From Neospora caninum Liverpool (Eukaryota > Apicomplexa > Conoidasida > Eucoccidiorida > Sarcocystidae): a DNA stretch of 64,000 nucleotides. The stretch covers positions 1,054,001 to 1,118,000 of the forward strand of contig NC_018387.1 of NCBI RefSeq assembly GCF_000208865.1, written 5' to 3'. Below, one piece after another: positions 1-11,282 of this stretch. A model generated the notes under the pieces. It saw only the letters and a program-made list of their open reading frames with translations. It searched no databases and had not been told where the DNA came from. How positions within the stretch are numbered: position 1 is the first letter of the stretch; every line of letters begins with the position of its first letter. The translations under genes were made by a program, and so were the position numbers.

Positions 1-92
1 TTGTTGGCATCTTTCCGACATATCGATGAAAAACAGACGAAAAACGCGATAGGTGGTCTGTTATGTGTCTTCTCATTTCTTCGTGGGTTTAG

Positions 93-2485
93 GCTCTGGG
101 CATTTTGGACGACGCGAAACACCCCCTCGTCGTTCACCTCTTCAAATCCGTTGTTGGACCTCTCCTCGATTCTCTCGTCGAATCCGCTGTCGCCGAGGCC
201 ACAGGTGATCCCCCCCAGAAAGCCAGTACCAAGTGCCGTGACCCGTTTCGGTGTCGCTCGCCTCTGTTTGCGACTCGATGTGCTTAACCCCCAGCGAAAA
301 TGCGCGAGATACGCTCCCTGTCTCCATTCCCGCTTGGGTGGCCTTCGGTTTCGCGAGCTCGCCCTCGTCCTGTGTACGTACAGCTCAGCAGGCTGCCGCA
401 GTGCCTAAACAAGGTTTCAAAGCGCCGACTCCTTCCGAATTCCCACCTGCTAGAGGCTTGGCGTTTTCTCGACCTGTTTCCTCTTGTTTTGCTTCCCGAA
501 AAACATCTGCTTCGCAGCTGAGACGCCTCTTCAGGGTGTTCCTCCGACCACAACTGTTTCACGCAGCTTCGCCCGGCACCCGTCCGCGTCTTTCGTGCGC
601 CGAGCTCGCGGCTTGGCTTGCCGTCTGACTCTCGTGCTCAGCTGTTTTGAGCTGTATTCAGAGCGCTGTATCACCGCAGTACACGCGTTTTTTGACCCAC
701 GCCCCAATTCCCCTGTGTCTGTGCCTGCCGAGCTGCCTTGTCTCCTGGTTGTCCACCGACACGGTGTCGCACCTCCTGCATACGCCCCCATTACCTCCCG
801 TTTCTCGTCTCTTTTTCGTATCTCGTCTGCCTAGATGAGCCGCCGCAGGTGACGGCTCAGAATCGTCGACAGTGCCTCGAAAAGGCGAGACAGACTGGCG
901 CCGATGTCGAGAGCCTCCTGCGGGCGTGTGACATCGCCCAGAAGCGATCAGGCTCAGATCTTGTCGATGCGCTCCAAGGCGCTGCTGAAGACAGCCACGT
1001 CTTGCTGGTGAGCCCCGACCCACACACCGTAGAGTCTGCGCTTTCTTTTCTCCCTTGCTTTGCTCTCTTTCTCCCCTTTTTCCCTCTCTGCTGTCTCCGC
1101 CGTTCTTCTTCGCTCTGCTCACTTTTCTCCCATGCGGCGGTCCTGCGTCTCGCGCTTTCTCTCTTCGTGCGTGACGCAGCTTCGTCTGCCCGACAAGCGC
1201 CGGATGAAGCAACTCGTCTCGTCCCGGAAAGCGGCTTCCCAGGCCGCTCTGTCGAACTCGACTGCCTGTGATCCGCAAGGTGTTCTGCATGCTGCGCTCG
1301 GCCTTCTCCTTGCTCAAGTGAGTTGCCAGGCAGGAAAGGAAGACACGAGACACCGTTTTCTGCGCAACAGGCACAGGACTGCACCAAAGACCTGTCAGAC
1401 GAAAAACGGCAACCTGCCCCCAATTGCGCTAACTCTGTATTATCATGTACATAGATGGATAGATACCTAACCACCTACGTGGGGATGTTTACAGTTGAAA
1501 GTGTACGTAGATCGGTAGGTGGATCGCCGTGTTTTTACTGGGATGTGTCGGGGCGCTCGGTGTCAGGACGATAGGAGTTTTCCGCGAAGCCGGCGAGCAC
1601 GACAGCCTTCTTCCGTTGTGTTACCACACCGCGCTCAGCTGACAAGTTGATCTCTGACGTTTGTGGACGGTAGCATCTTCATCTGAGAGGCGCCCCAGTT
1701 TGACTCTCTCGCAACATCCCCCACATCGTGCATCGAGAGCCGTGGATCTTTTGTTGTCCAAAACGGCGAACGGATGTAGATTTTTCTCTGCCTCTCGGTT
1801 AAAGTGTACCGTTGCTCGCGGAGGCGGGAGTTCACTTGGTGGTCTTGGCCTCGTGCTTTTTCTGTGCCTTGGGGGCGCTTTCTGTGTCTTCCTTTTCAGC
1901 GTCTTTTCCCTCACGGCTCCATCCTGTTTCCCAAGGACTTCTGGGCGCTGACGACCGTCTGGGCCTTGCTCGAGAAAGGCGAGACTGGAGCGGCAGCAGA
2001 GAACGGAAGCAAGGGAAGCCTCGCCTTGGCCGACGTTCAGCCCCTCTGGCTGGCGGTCAGTGCTGAAGAGGAAAAAACAAAAGGTAAGGTAGTTTCGCGC
2101 ACGCAAAGAGAGACTCTCTGTGTGGGCGTCTTCGTCTCGGGCTTTGCGTGTGTCTTCCCTGAGGAGCGGAGGCGGGCGAAGGCGAGGCGTTCTGCAAAGC
2201 GCCGATGGCTGTTGGAGGTCTGACCCGCGAACGGTCGGTGGATGCACGCCGAGTTTTTAGAAGTCCCTTTCCCCGTGTGCATGTGTCTCAGTCCTTGTGT
2301 GTACGTACACATCAACGCGGCTTTCTGCTCTTGCTCGGCTTTGTTTCCCACATCCAGAGGTGGCTTTTTCTTTGCATCCAGGCCACGGGAGTGACAACGA
2401 CGCGCGGGGTTCCGACACACTCCGGGCAATGGAGTCCGAGGCGTCGAGGCTGCTGGATGTGTTCGCGGAAAGAAATCAAAGATAA
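93..2485 (+). CDS. C-terminal part of unknown protein, five exons, truncated by left edge
   Basis: Five exons join in one frame: 93-204, 835-1007, 1180-1317, 1900-2083 and 2382-2485 (stop TAA). Donors are GTGATC, GTGAGC, GTGAGT and GTAAGG; acceptors end in TAG or CAG; phases run 1, 0, 0, 1. Together they encode 236 residues. The first exon opens with an acceptor-like TTTAG, so the start codon lies outside the window. The protein is soluble and probably helical, with segments such as HPLVVHLFKSVVGPLLDSL, LLRACDIAQKRSGSDLVDAL and LFPHGSILFPKDFWALTTVW, and a charged C-terminus. I do not recognise the family. The LHAALGLLLAQ segment followed by a hydrophobic stretch faintly recalls the end of UFM1 ligase UFL1, but this is too weak to use. 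The exon chain is well supported; the function is unknown. Confidence 0.7.
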
Positions 2486-4875
2486 GAGACACTGGACACA
2501 GAGACGAAGGACGAATGAAGAGAACGCGGCACGCCCAAAGCTGGAATGTGTGTCCTCTCTTCTCGTCTCGGCGCTGTCGCGTCCCGATCCAGTCTTCTTT
2601 CTTCCCGCTCTTGTTCTCGCTGTGTCCAAGCCTCGGGCTCCCCGGTCGGGGCTGTCTTCCCCATAAAGCAACTGCCGGTGAGTCTGTCGTTTGCTCTTGG
2701 AGTAAAGTCTCTACCGAAATCACATGCGAAACGCTGTTTCGTTCCATCGAGTTAGCTAGCGTTCCACTGATGCGGTTGCGGTCGCGTATCGCCGGCGCAC
2801 CACCAACTCGAGAGGCGCCGAGAAATGTCGGCTCTCTCTGCAGCAGAGCTACTGTCTTCCTCGGGTGTGCACCCTCAACATTCGCCGCCAGAGAAATCGA
2901 TCACCGTAGATCTTCAGAGGAAAAAAAACTTTTCGGAGGCGCCCGGCTTCCACGGTGGCCGCGGCAACCGGATTGCACCACAGTTTCTGCTTCTCTCCTG
3001 CCCCGAGCATTCTGTCGCGCCGGAGTGACATCCACTGTTCCCTTGCAGAGAAAGATTCGAACAGAGAGACGTTTGCAGAAACTGACAAAAAATCTGCCTG
3101 CCTTCTCCTGCTTCTTCTGCTAGCAAACAGTCCATGGCTGTGATACGCGGGGGCTGCCGAGCCACTGGGATAGATTCGAGAAGTCTGGTCTACGTTTCGC
3201 TCTTGTGTAAATCTTCACTTGACTAGATGAGCAGAGAGGCACGCTGGCGCTGTAAAAGACGTGGAGACGAAGCACCAGCGCGTACGCCCTCCCTAGGAGG
3301 CGTTGAAAGGGGTCCTTTCCGCTGCACATGCTATACGGTCGCCAACCATCCGCCTCTACAGGTGACACGCCCAGGACTGCATGTGAAGATGCAGCGTGTC
3401 AGAAGGCATGCGCGCCGTACGTTCGCTTCCGTGTCGGAAGGTGTCTCGCCAAAAACCCTCGGCGGGGTGTGCACCGTCGAACCCGAGCATGCTTGCGTGG
3501 TTCTGCGAGTAGGAAAAGTCCCTCAAAGGCATGCACTCGCTCCCCCTTCTTCTCTGATCGCTCTGGAAAGAGCCAGCATCTGGGGATTGCTCTTCTTAAA
3601 CTGTGTCGCCCCTCCTCACATCCAGGCAGCGTGTGGGTTGCCTAACGCACGCAGCGAGGAAGCTTTGCAGCTTCTCCAAAGAGACAACACGTGAACACTG
3701 CACGCGCAACCCCGGACTGCCTCGCGGTCGGCATCGACGACGGTTCACCTCGTGCGCCATAAAAGTCTACGCATCCCAAACACCTTTCCTGGCGAGAGTC
3801 TCCTGTGATTCGTGCGCAACCTGTGCGGCGGAAAGGGATGTTGAACCCGCAAATGAAGCCTGTGGAATATACTTTTAGACGGGACTAACCAGCTGGTGCG
3901 AGTATCGGGCCAGTGCGTTTCCCGCAGGTCTTCCAGAAAGAGCGACAGTAAAGCACGAGGCCGAAAAGGCAGTGTACCAACGGCAAGACGTGGACGGAGT
4001 TCAGTCCGTTCGTGGATTCCTCTTCTAATCAGAGGCAGATCGCGAACCGCGTTTTCTGGAAGCCGCGTGTCTCGCGCGCGGGTATCAGGCGCGAGCGCGC
4101 GGTGTGCAGCTCGGACAGCTGGTAGCTAAAAAAAAGAAGCAGCACGCTGGGACTACGTTGCGCCGCGTGGAAAGGCGTCTTTAAAGAAGAAAGGCGTGAG
4201 CGCAGGAGGTTCGCGTTTTGACTGACAAAAAGGCTCGGACGTCTGAGGCCAGAGAGACTCTCCAGCCGCAAATCGTAGACACGGCGTCGCGCGCGTGCTG
4301 GCTGTTGTTAACGGCCTCGCCCGTCCCTGCTGGAAGCGAAACCAGGAGTGTGTGCATTTGCCGAACTCTCGTGGCATGTACGAGCAGCCTTTTTTCTTTG
4401 TCCGGGACCAAGAGACTTGGATTGGGAAGGTGGTTTTCGCTCCGAGTGAGCAGAACGTGGCGCAACGCGCAGGCCTTTTCCGCCGGAGGGTGTCCCTCTC
4501 CGGTCGACAGAAGGATCTCCTTTCTCGGCTCCACCTCCGGCGCCTACACGCGCCGGGACCGGCTTTCCTGAAGTTCCAGTTGAGCTTGGATTTGCGGGTG
4601 CGAAACCGATTCAACCGGAGACTTTCATGTGCGACTCTGGCCGTCGAGTGCTGTCGCTTTCTCGTTTCGCAGAAAAACCGTCCCGAAGACCAAGCCGTGG
4701 CTGGGCGCGACCCCCATCAGCTCGCGTGTGTACAACGTAGCGCTCGAGGTAATCTCTCAAGTCCCGCTCGTTTTGCGAGTCTGCGCCAAAAAGAAGAGCA
4801 GTTTTCTGGACTTCCGCTGTGGCGTTCGCCTCTGTCTCGGCCAGTTCAAGCGTTCTGCCTTTTGCTTTACTGAAC
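2486..4875. other. spacer: 3' end of left gene and leader of SRS gene
   Basis: No supported gene. Several ORFs of 100-200 codons are open here, the longest at 2515-3123 and 4295-4873, but none shows a domain, a membrane pattern or splice-consistent partners. The last few hundred bases before 4876 are probably the SRS gene's 5' leader. Confidence 0.5.
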
Positions 4876-6939
4876 ATGCGCCGTGGAATTGTCGCCGTTG
4901 CGGCGACCGTCGCTGCGGCTGCGGCCAGTTCGGCGGAAGTGGGGGCTGGGCAACAGCAGTTCGTGTTTAAATGTCACCCGGGACTCGCCGCCATCACGAT
5001 TCCCGTGGATTCTTCCGCCCTCGAGGTTTTCTTTGCGTGTCCCAAGGGTACTTCACTGTCGCCGGAAGGCCCAGGAACGCCGAGCTTGGCGCTGGACGGC
5101 TCCTGCCGGGACACCGTGGTCCTGGACGAATACCTCAGGGGAGCAACCCTCGAACAGTTGGTTCACAGCAGGGGAGAACGCAACAGTCGAAACTCGTCGC
5201 TTGAAACAGAGACACCAGAGGCCGCAGACCGAGACCCGTGCGGTCTCGCTGAAGACGCACCCTGCGGCGAAAACATGGATGAAGACGAAAACATGGATGA
5301 AGACGAAAACATGGATGAAGACGAAAACATGGATGAAAGTTCGGAAGAAGATGAAGCCGCGCCCGCCGGTGGCGCAGACTTCTCGGAAGATGGCTCCCCG
5401 AATGCCTGGTCTGAAGAGGCGGTGGCTGATCCGCTCGAGACACTTTTCGACTCGGACTTTCCCGAGCAGGTTTGGGGTGCTACCGAACGTACAAAACAGG
5501 GCGACGAGGAGTTCGTAGAACCCTCGCAAGAAGAGGAAGCCGTGGTGTACCGCCTGGCTGTTCCTGGACAGTCAGAAGCCAAACAGCTCTGCTACAAGTG
5601 CGTCGCCGATCCAGCGGATTCCGACAGCGCCTGCAGCGTCATCATCCGTATCGAAGCAACGTCCTCGGCCGAAGAACCCGCCTCGCCATCCGCCTCCTCC
5701 CGACGTTCCGCTCCAGGCCTTCGACTTGCAGACTCGACGCCGGACCTTGACGCGCAACGCGCACTCAGGGCCGGGATTTCGCCCCGCTCCCTGGGCGCCT
5801 CTGCGGCGGGTGCGCCGCCTGCAGGCGAGCGTGCGGCGAAACGGGAGCCGGCAGAGGCCGAGCCTGAACTGAAGAGCCCAGCGGCAGTGGAGAAGCCGCC
5901 CCGGGAAGCCGCTGCGAAGCCAAGTAGCAGCGAGGGCGATGCTGGAGAGCCCACCGAGCCAGCGCGTCCAGCAGAGCGTCCTACCGCCGAGCCGCCGGAG
6001 AACGCGGCCCACGCGGATGCAGCCTCCGCAGGAGCTTCGGCGCCTGCGGAAATCGTGGATTCAGGGAAAGACGCACCTAGCTCCGCGGAAGGAGAGAAGA
6101 AGAGCGGAGAAGCCCCTTCGGGGGCCGACGCCGATCCAAAGGTGTCAGATTCCGGCGAGCCGAAGGAGAGCGGAGCCGCGGGACCCGGAGCAGCGACGGG
6201 AAGAACCGCGACGGGGACACAGCCGACAAGCAGTCCCGCGCCGAAGGAACAGCCGGTGTCTACTGGCCCACCACAGCCTGGCCCACCACAGCGAGACGCA
6301 CCACAGCCTGGCCCACCACAGCCAGACGCACCACAGCCTGGCCCACCACAGCCAGACGCACCACAGCCTGGCCCACCACAGCGAGACGCACCACAGCCTG
6401 GCCCACCACAGACGAGAGAATCCCCTAAAAGCACTACAGCCTCTCCAAGTACCGGTTCCTCTCAAGCGGGACAATCCACGCAGCAAGGCGGCACGGTGGT
6501 CTGTAACGACGGAGACGTGAAGCAGGTGGAGGTCCAGGCGCACAGCTCTCTGGAGTTCCGGTGTGGATCGGGCTTGATTTTGGACCCTCCGTTCTCGGCG
6601 TCTTCGCCCGAAGTGTACGACTACGTGTATAACACGTGCACACAGCACGTCTCTCTGGTGAGTTACCTTCCGGACGCCCGCTTTCTGGCAGATGAAGCCA
6701 CCAAGGACAGTTCCTCAACCACATACAGACTCACAGTGAATAAGGGGCCGAGCGCTCCCACGAAGCTCTGCTACAAATGCGTCGCGTCGAAACCTGGTGC
6801 AGGTATTGCAGCAATTACACCCGGCTGCGCTGTGATTGTCACTGTAGCGCCGGACGCAGCCAGTGCCTCATATTCACTCCCAATCTTCCACACGACCCTC
6901 GTTTCTGCGACCATCGGGGTTCTCTTCGCAGTGTACTAG
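4876..6939 (+). CDS. SRS-family GPI-anchored surface antigen with acidic and proline-rich repeats
   Basis: Intronless, 687 residues. The first ATG of the open frame is at 4876 and is followed directly by a hydrophobic signal peptide (about residues 1-22). Domain 1 (about 29-258) has the SRS cysteine pattern: C33, then FFACPKG, GSCRDT, LCYKC and SACSVII. Domain 2 (about 540-658) has VVCN, FRCG, NTCT, LCYKC and PGCAV, i.e. six cysteines. The last ~23 residues are hydrophobic with no charged tail, as expected of a GPI-attachment signal. Between cysteines 3 and 4 of domain 1 lies a long acidic insertion with ENMDED repeats. A Ser/Ala/Glu/Pro-rich linker of nearly 300 residues separates the domains and ends in PQPGPPQPDA repeats, resembling a mucin-like stalk. 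SRS proteins coat the parasite surface and act in attachment and host immune recognition (family knowledge). Which SRS paralogue this is cannot be settled here. Confidence 0.9.
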   Translation: MRRGIVAVAATVAAAAASSAEVGAGQQQFVFKCHPGLAAITIPVDSSALEVFFACPKGTSLSPEGPGTPSLALDGSCRDTVVLDEYLRGATLEQLVHSRGERNSRNSSLETETPEAADRDPCGLAEDAPCGENMDEDENMDEDENMDEDENMDESSEEDEAAPAGGADFSEDGSPNAWSEEAVADPLETLFDSDFPEQVWGATERTKQGDEEFVEPSQEEEAVVYRLAVPGQSEAKQLCYKCVADPADSDSACSVIIRIEATSSAEEPASPSASSRRSAPGLRLADSTPDLDAQRALRAGISPRSLGASAAGAPPAGERAAKREPAEAEPELKSPAAVEKPPREAAAKPSSSEGDAGEPTEPARPAERPTAEPPENAAHADAASAGASAPAEIVDSGKDAPSSAEGEKKSGEAPSGADADPKVSDSGEPKESGAAGPGAATGRTATGTQPTSSPAPKEQPVSTGPPQPGPPQRDAPQPGPPQPDAPQPGPPQPDAPQPGPPQRDAPQPGPPQTRESPKSTTASPSTGSSQAGQSTQQGGTVVCNDGDVKQVEVQAHSSLEFRCGSGLILDPPFSASSPEVYDYVYNTCTQHVSLVSYLPDARFLADEATKDSSSTTYRLTVNKGPSAPTKLCYKCVASKPGAGIAAITPGCAVIVTVAPDAASASYSLPIFHTTLVSATIGVLFAVY
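5269..5337 (+). repeat. 18-bp tandem repeat encoding ENMDED
   Basis: Three full copies and one partial copy of an 18-bp unit (5269, 5287, 5305, 5323) are nearly identical in sequence and encode Glu-Asn-Met-Asp-Glu-Asp. They sit inside SRS domain 1 between its third and fourth cysteines, so copy-number change would lengthen an acidic loop without breaking the frame. Confidence 0.95.
6271..6410 (+). repeat. 30-bp tandem repeat encoding PQPGPPQPDA / PQPGPPQRDA
   Basis: Four complete 30-bp units begin at 6271, 6301, 6331 and 6361, and a fifth partial unit begins at 6391. Units differ only at one codon (CGA versus CCA, Arg or Pro). They encode a proline-rich stalk in front of the second SRS domain. 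Near-identity suggests recent expansion. Confidence 0.95.
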
Positions 6940-9900
6940 ACCGTGTTCTAACGGGCAGCCGTGCGAGTCTCCACGTCAAGTTTTGTTCCGTAGCAGGCCT
7001 GGGAGTTTTGCGACCGCCCTTGACGCCAGTGCCTGTGGCCCATGCATGGAGGCGCGCACGCTGTTCGTGATTGCGGTGGGCGAAGTGACGCCAGAGATAA
7101 AGCACTCTCTTTCTTACCTACGCTAGTTGAACGCGTGCTCTGCTATTTTCTGGCGAGTCATGCCTGATTGCACAGAACCACCTACGTCCAGGAGGCGTCT
7201 CTCATGGCTTTTTTTGTTACACGCCCGGGGCGTACATACGCTTCACGGAGGGAGGGCTTCTGACCTGACTGTGCAACCTGTACGGCTCGCTTTTGCTTGC
7301 CATCGGGAACAATGAAGATTTTTATGCTTCTCACTTAATCTGTGCTTTTTGCACGTGATGTCACCTGCCGAGGTTGTGCTGGAGCCTTTTTTTGAACCTG
7401 TCGGCGGCCCCGGTGGTGCCTTGACATGTTGCGGGTCCCGTTTTTTTTTCCTTGCCTCGTCACGCTGAAAGAATCCTCTCAGTGCGGGGGAGGGGGGGGT
7501 TGGCTTCCCTGTATATACCGGGGCTGCAAGCTTGTTTGAAAGGCGCTTGAATACCTGTGCGGTGACATGCGACGGAGAGGTCAACGTAACAGTTTACTTG
7601 GCACCTCATCGTGCGTCGAGGGCACTTGTCCACTTGAAACTCAGATGTGACGGAAACGAAAATGTAAGTGCTTCACTTGCCCGTGTGCATCGATCCTCGA
7701 TTCTCCGACAGGAACGCAGGACCGACAAAACAGCTGGGGCGAACCCTGCGCATCGGGGCTCGCCTTCCCGACGTAGTCTCGTCCTTCGACTGGCTGCTAC
7801 AGAACCTGTATTTAAACACTCGCCCGGCGTTCCACCTTGCGCTGCTGCCAGAGTTGCGCGTTTCCCTGACGCGAAATGGGGGCGTCGAGCTGGGAGTGGA
7901 TGAACGTAACGCGTCGAGTTCGAGCGTAGAGGCACACGATGCTGTTTGTGCTGGAAAGCAACAGAACAGCCAGGAAATGCTCCGCCTGTAGAGGACAGAG
8001 CTACGTGTTTTAACAAGGAAGCGCACATGCACTCAACGGCCATGAAATGCTTCATAATCGTCTATCAGCCCCCATCTTAGCTCCAGCACGGGAGTGTCCG
8101 TCTCCCCCTCCGGCGTACAAAAGAACCTAAACTGCGTGTGACTTGAACAGGACGATTCGCTTTGTGACTGGAGTGTACCCCAGCATCTTCTGCTTCTCGC
8201 CCGCGAGAGACTCTGAAACATAAGCACACGGATCTTCTGACAAAGGTCTGGGACTCTTATACCAGTTCACGGTTTACATACAGTTGGGCAACATCTGCAC
8301 TTCATTTGGTGAGGCCGAGTTTCAGTTTACTCGTTCAACGTCAAAACTGTCATCTCTCTCGTTCGTTTTTCTGTTGTTTTTCGTGTAAGAAGCGTATACA
8401 GCGTTGGTCCACTACGTGGAACAGACCTGAGTCGGTTTCATGCGTTCCCCCTTCCAGGTAGCGACGCTCTGCACCCAAAGTCGGGATCTCTGAGCTGGTG
8501 CTGGCAGCCATGCCACAAAAAAGCCGTAGTTTTTAGGGAATGGAGGGCTTTCGGTCAATGGACAGGAAAAAGTATCCGTTGCTCGGATCCTGGACGAAGC
8601 CAGAGAGGCGAGTAGGGACATACGGAGACCCCGCTGGTGCTGTCCACTGACAGATCGCTTGCTCACTAGCAAGTTGCTCATCCCAGTTTCCACTTGCGTT
8701 TTACCGAGCGGTCCTTAATTCCCGTTCCCGAAAACGCTACTCCCATCCCACTCTTGGTCATTTTCGTCTGCTTACCACGACGTCGGCCCGTCCCGCTCTC
8801 ATATCTCCGCTCCTTCTTCACGCTTCTTTCCGTTGCACAAAAAATATCTCGCTCTCCAGAAGTCCCCGCCGTCATGAAAACCATTGCGCGAATTCCTATG
8901 CATGAGACCGCTCCGAAATATGGAAAAGGTGTACATACACCGCAGGTTCAGCGCTGAATCGCCCACGGCAGATTTGCAGCCACTTCGAAGACAGCGTAAG
9001 AAACGTGGGTCACTTTCCTTTCTTGCGGCTCTCTCGAGACAGGGAGGGGGGGAAGATTCAAGGGGTCGGTTAACACTCGAGATGGCCGCAGCAGGGTGCA
9101 CAGTGCGTGTGTGTGACGTGCGCAAAAGAACGGAGAGAGCTGTCGTGCTAGGCGGGTTTTCTCCGACGAAAAGGGATTCCAGCTTGTTCTTGGTCGCCCT
9201 CTCTGCATAGAAAAAGCGCGCAGTGCGCATCTTGTCTTCCTGTGATACTTCCCTCTCGACGTTGTACTACGTTTTTGTCTTCCTCCCCTTTTCTGTCGAA
9301 AACCCGTGGGTTCCGCGTGTCCGTTGTTTTGCATTGGGGGGTCTTCTTGCCTGGATAAAACGCCTGTTCGCTCCCACTTTCTGTACCTGGAGACTTCCCC
9401 TTTCCGTTCGTCTTCCAGAATCTTCGTTTTCTCTCTTAAGCACGACACGAAACGGGGGAATGCGAGAGGGAGCGACGGTGAGAGACGGTTCGGCTCGAGC
9501 ACTTTTTCTTGCCGCCTGATTCTCGCTGGCTCCGCTTTCCGCGTGCGGAAACACTCCTCGCTGTCTCTCTTCTTTTTCAGCCTTTGTCTGGCCAGAGCGG
9601 CCGTTTTCTCTCCGCTATCCCTCTGCTTTTCTGTCTCTTCATTCTCGGTGAATGGCGAGTTCTCGCGCGTTCCTCTCCGCTCCACAAAAGGCATGGGGGG
9701 ACGATGAGGGTCGGACCACGTGAGAGACGAACGGCACATGCTTCGTTTCTCGGGGGCGACTTCTGATGTAAAAGTAAAAAGAAGCTCGAGAGAAGAGAAG
9801 GCTCACGTTGAGTGGCTTTCTCTGGAGAAGAAAGACGCCATACCCTGTCGTCTCCCCTGTGCGACAGAGCCGGGCGTGCTCCACCTCGGCGACACGCGCC

Positions 9901-11282
9901 GTTCCCTAGGCGTTTCTTCTTCCCTGCAGCGCATGGAAATCTGTAGATTTTTAACGAATCCACATTCGGACATTTAAAGCTCGAATCTGAGTCGTGCCTG
10001 CATACGCGTGTGTGGACACCTGCGTTTGTGGAAATCGTTTCTTAGACGCGCAAATTCGTCTGGCGACGTCCACGTACAACCGCATGCCCTCCGTAACCGG
10101 CTTCCGTAGACAGTTGTTCGACGCCCGAACATATGCAGAGCCCTTGCACTCCACCTCAGCCGTCGTGTTCGCTATAAAACCCCTCTCTAACAGCTGTTTC
10201 CGTTCCTCTGGCTTTGCCAGATTTCTTCCCGTCGTCGCTGTCTCCCAACTTCTTTTCTCCTGTCCAGTGTCTCTTCTTCGTGTGGTCTGCTGCGGATCTT
10301 CCGCTTCGTCCGTCCCAGCTGTCGTGACACCAGAACTTCTCGAGAGCCAGGGTCGCAGCTGCTTCCGTCGCGCCTCGCCTTCCCAAAGATCGTTCCGCGT
10401 TTCGACGTCCCTGTCTCTTGTCCGACCGTTTTTTTTGACATCGAGAGGCGAAGCCGAACTCCGGTTTCCCAGAGCGCAGAACGGCGCAGGCTTCTCTTTC
10501 CGTCTCTGTTCTGGTGCTTCGACACAGCTTTGTCGCCTTTCAAGTGCGGCCAGTCCCCGTCTGAGCGCAGGCGTGCGCACGATTAAATCTTTCCGTTTCT
10601 CTCGCAGAGCCCAGAAGAAGCCGACCTTCAGACGCGCGGGCCCCACGCAAAAGCGTCTCTTGCGTTGCGTCGTCTTCGAGGCGCGTCGGTTTCTCACGGT
10701 TTGAACGCAAAAAGGACGAGGTCAGTGCGTCTCTCTCGCCTGCGTTCCTCACGTCTTTGGAAAGTCGTGGGAGCTTTCATCTCACGGGGCAGTGTTCGGG
10801 GAAAAAAACCCGCCGCGAGTGTGGAAGCCCGCGGGAAAGAAATCTGCAGCGAGGAAGACAATGAAGGAGAGTGCGCGAGGCAAGGTCGACTTCCAGTCGA
10901 GCTGAGACCGCCTTCTCTCAAGTGCGCGTTTCTTCTCTCAGTCGTTTTGCCTGCCTGTCCAAGGCGCGCCTGCGTCTTTGTCTCGCCTGCCCTCAAAAAT
11001 TCCTCCGCCTGACTCGAAGCTGCTATCTCTCTGTTCTGCCTTGGCCTCGCCAGTCGCTGTCTCTCCTCGCTCCCCGCAACTGATCCTTTGTTTTCTCCCG
11101 CAATTCCCTGCTGTCTCGCGCCTCTCCGCGTCTGGCGTTTCGGCGGCGTTTTTCTCCCTCTCTCCCCCGTCGTTTAACCTCGCGGAGAGCCCCGCCCCGC
11201 CTTTCTCTTCTCCTTTTTCTCTCCCTTTTCTCTCTCTCTCTTCTCTTTCTTCTCTTTCTCGCTTTCGTTTCTTTTTCCCGCA
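6940..11282. other. spacer: SRS 3' region and long exportin-7 upstream region
   Basis: About 4.3 kb without a supported gene. Two long minus-strand frames are open (8948-9739, 263 codons; 9951-10697, 248 codons), and a 236-codon plus-strand frame overlaps the second (9994-10704). None has a recognisable domain. The plus strand is pyrimidine-rich, which by itself removes stops from purine-rich antisense frames, so I read them as by-products. A near-palindromic GGTGTACATACACC occurs at about 8929. Confidence 0.5.
11090..11282 (+). promoter_or_regulatory. pyrimidine-rich leader before exportin-7 start
   Basis: The ~190 bases before the ATG are dominated by CTTTCTC runs and contain few purines. 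This is typical of coccidian 5' leaders and transcription-start regions (general knowledge). No TATA box is evident. The exact transcription start cannot be read. Confidence 0.4.

Noticed and set aside
4819..4875. Earlier start for the SRS protein at 4819
   Set aside because: The codon at 4819 is GTG. The first ATG in this frame is at 4876 and is followed immediately by a good signal peptide.
8948..9739. 263-codon minus-strand ORF
   Set aside because: Its composition mirrors the pyrimidine-rich plus strand, which suppresses stops in antisense frames. No domain, signal peptide or splice partner.
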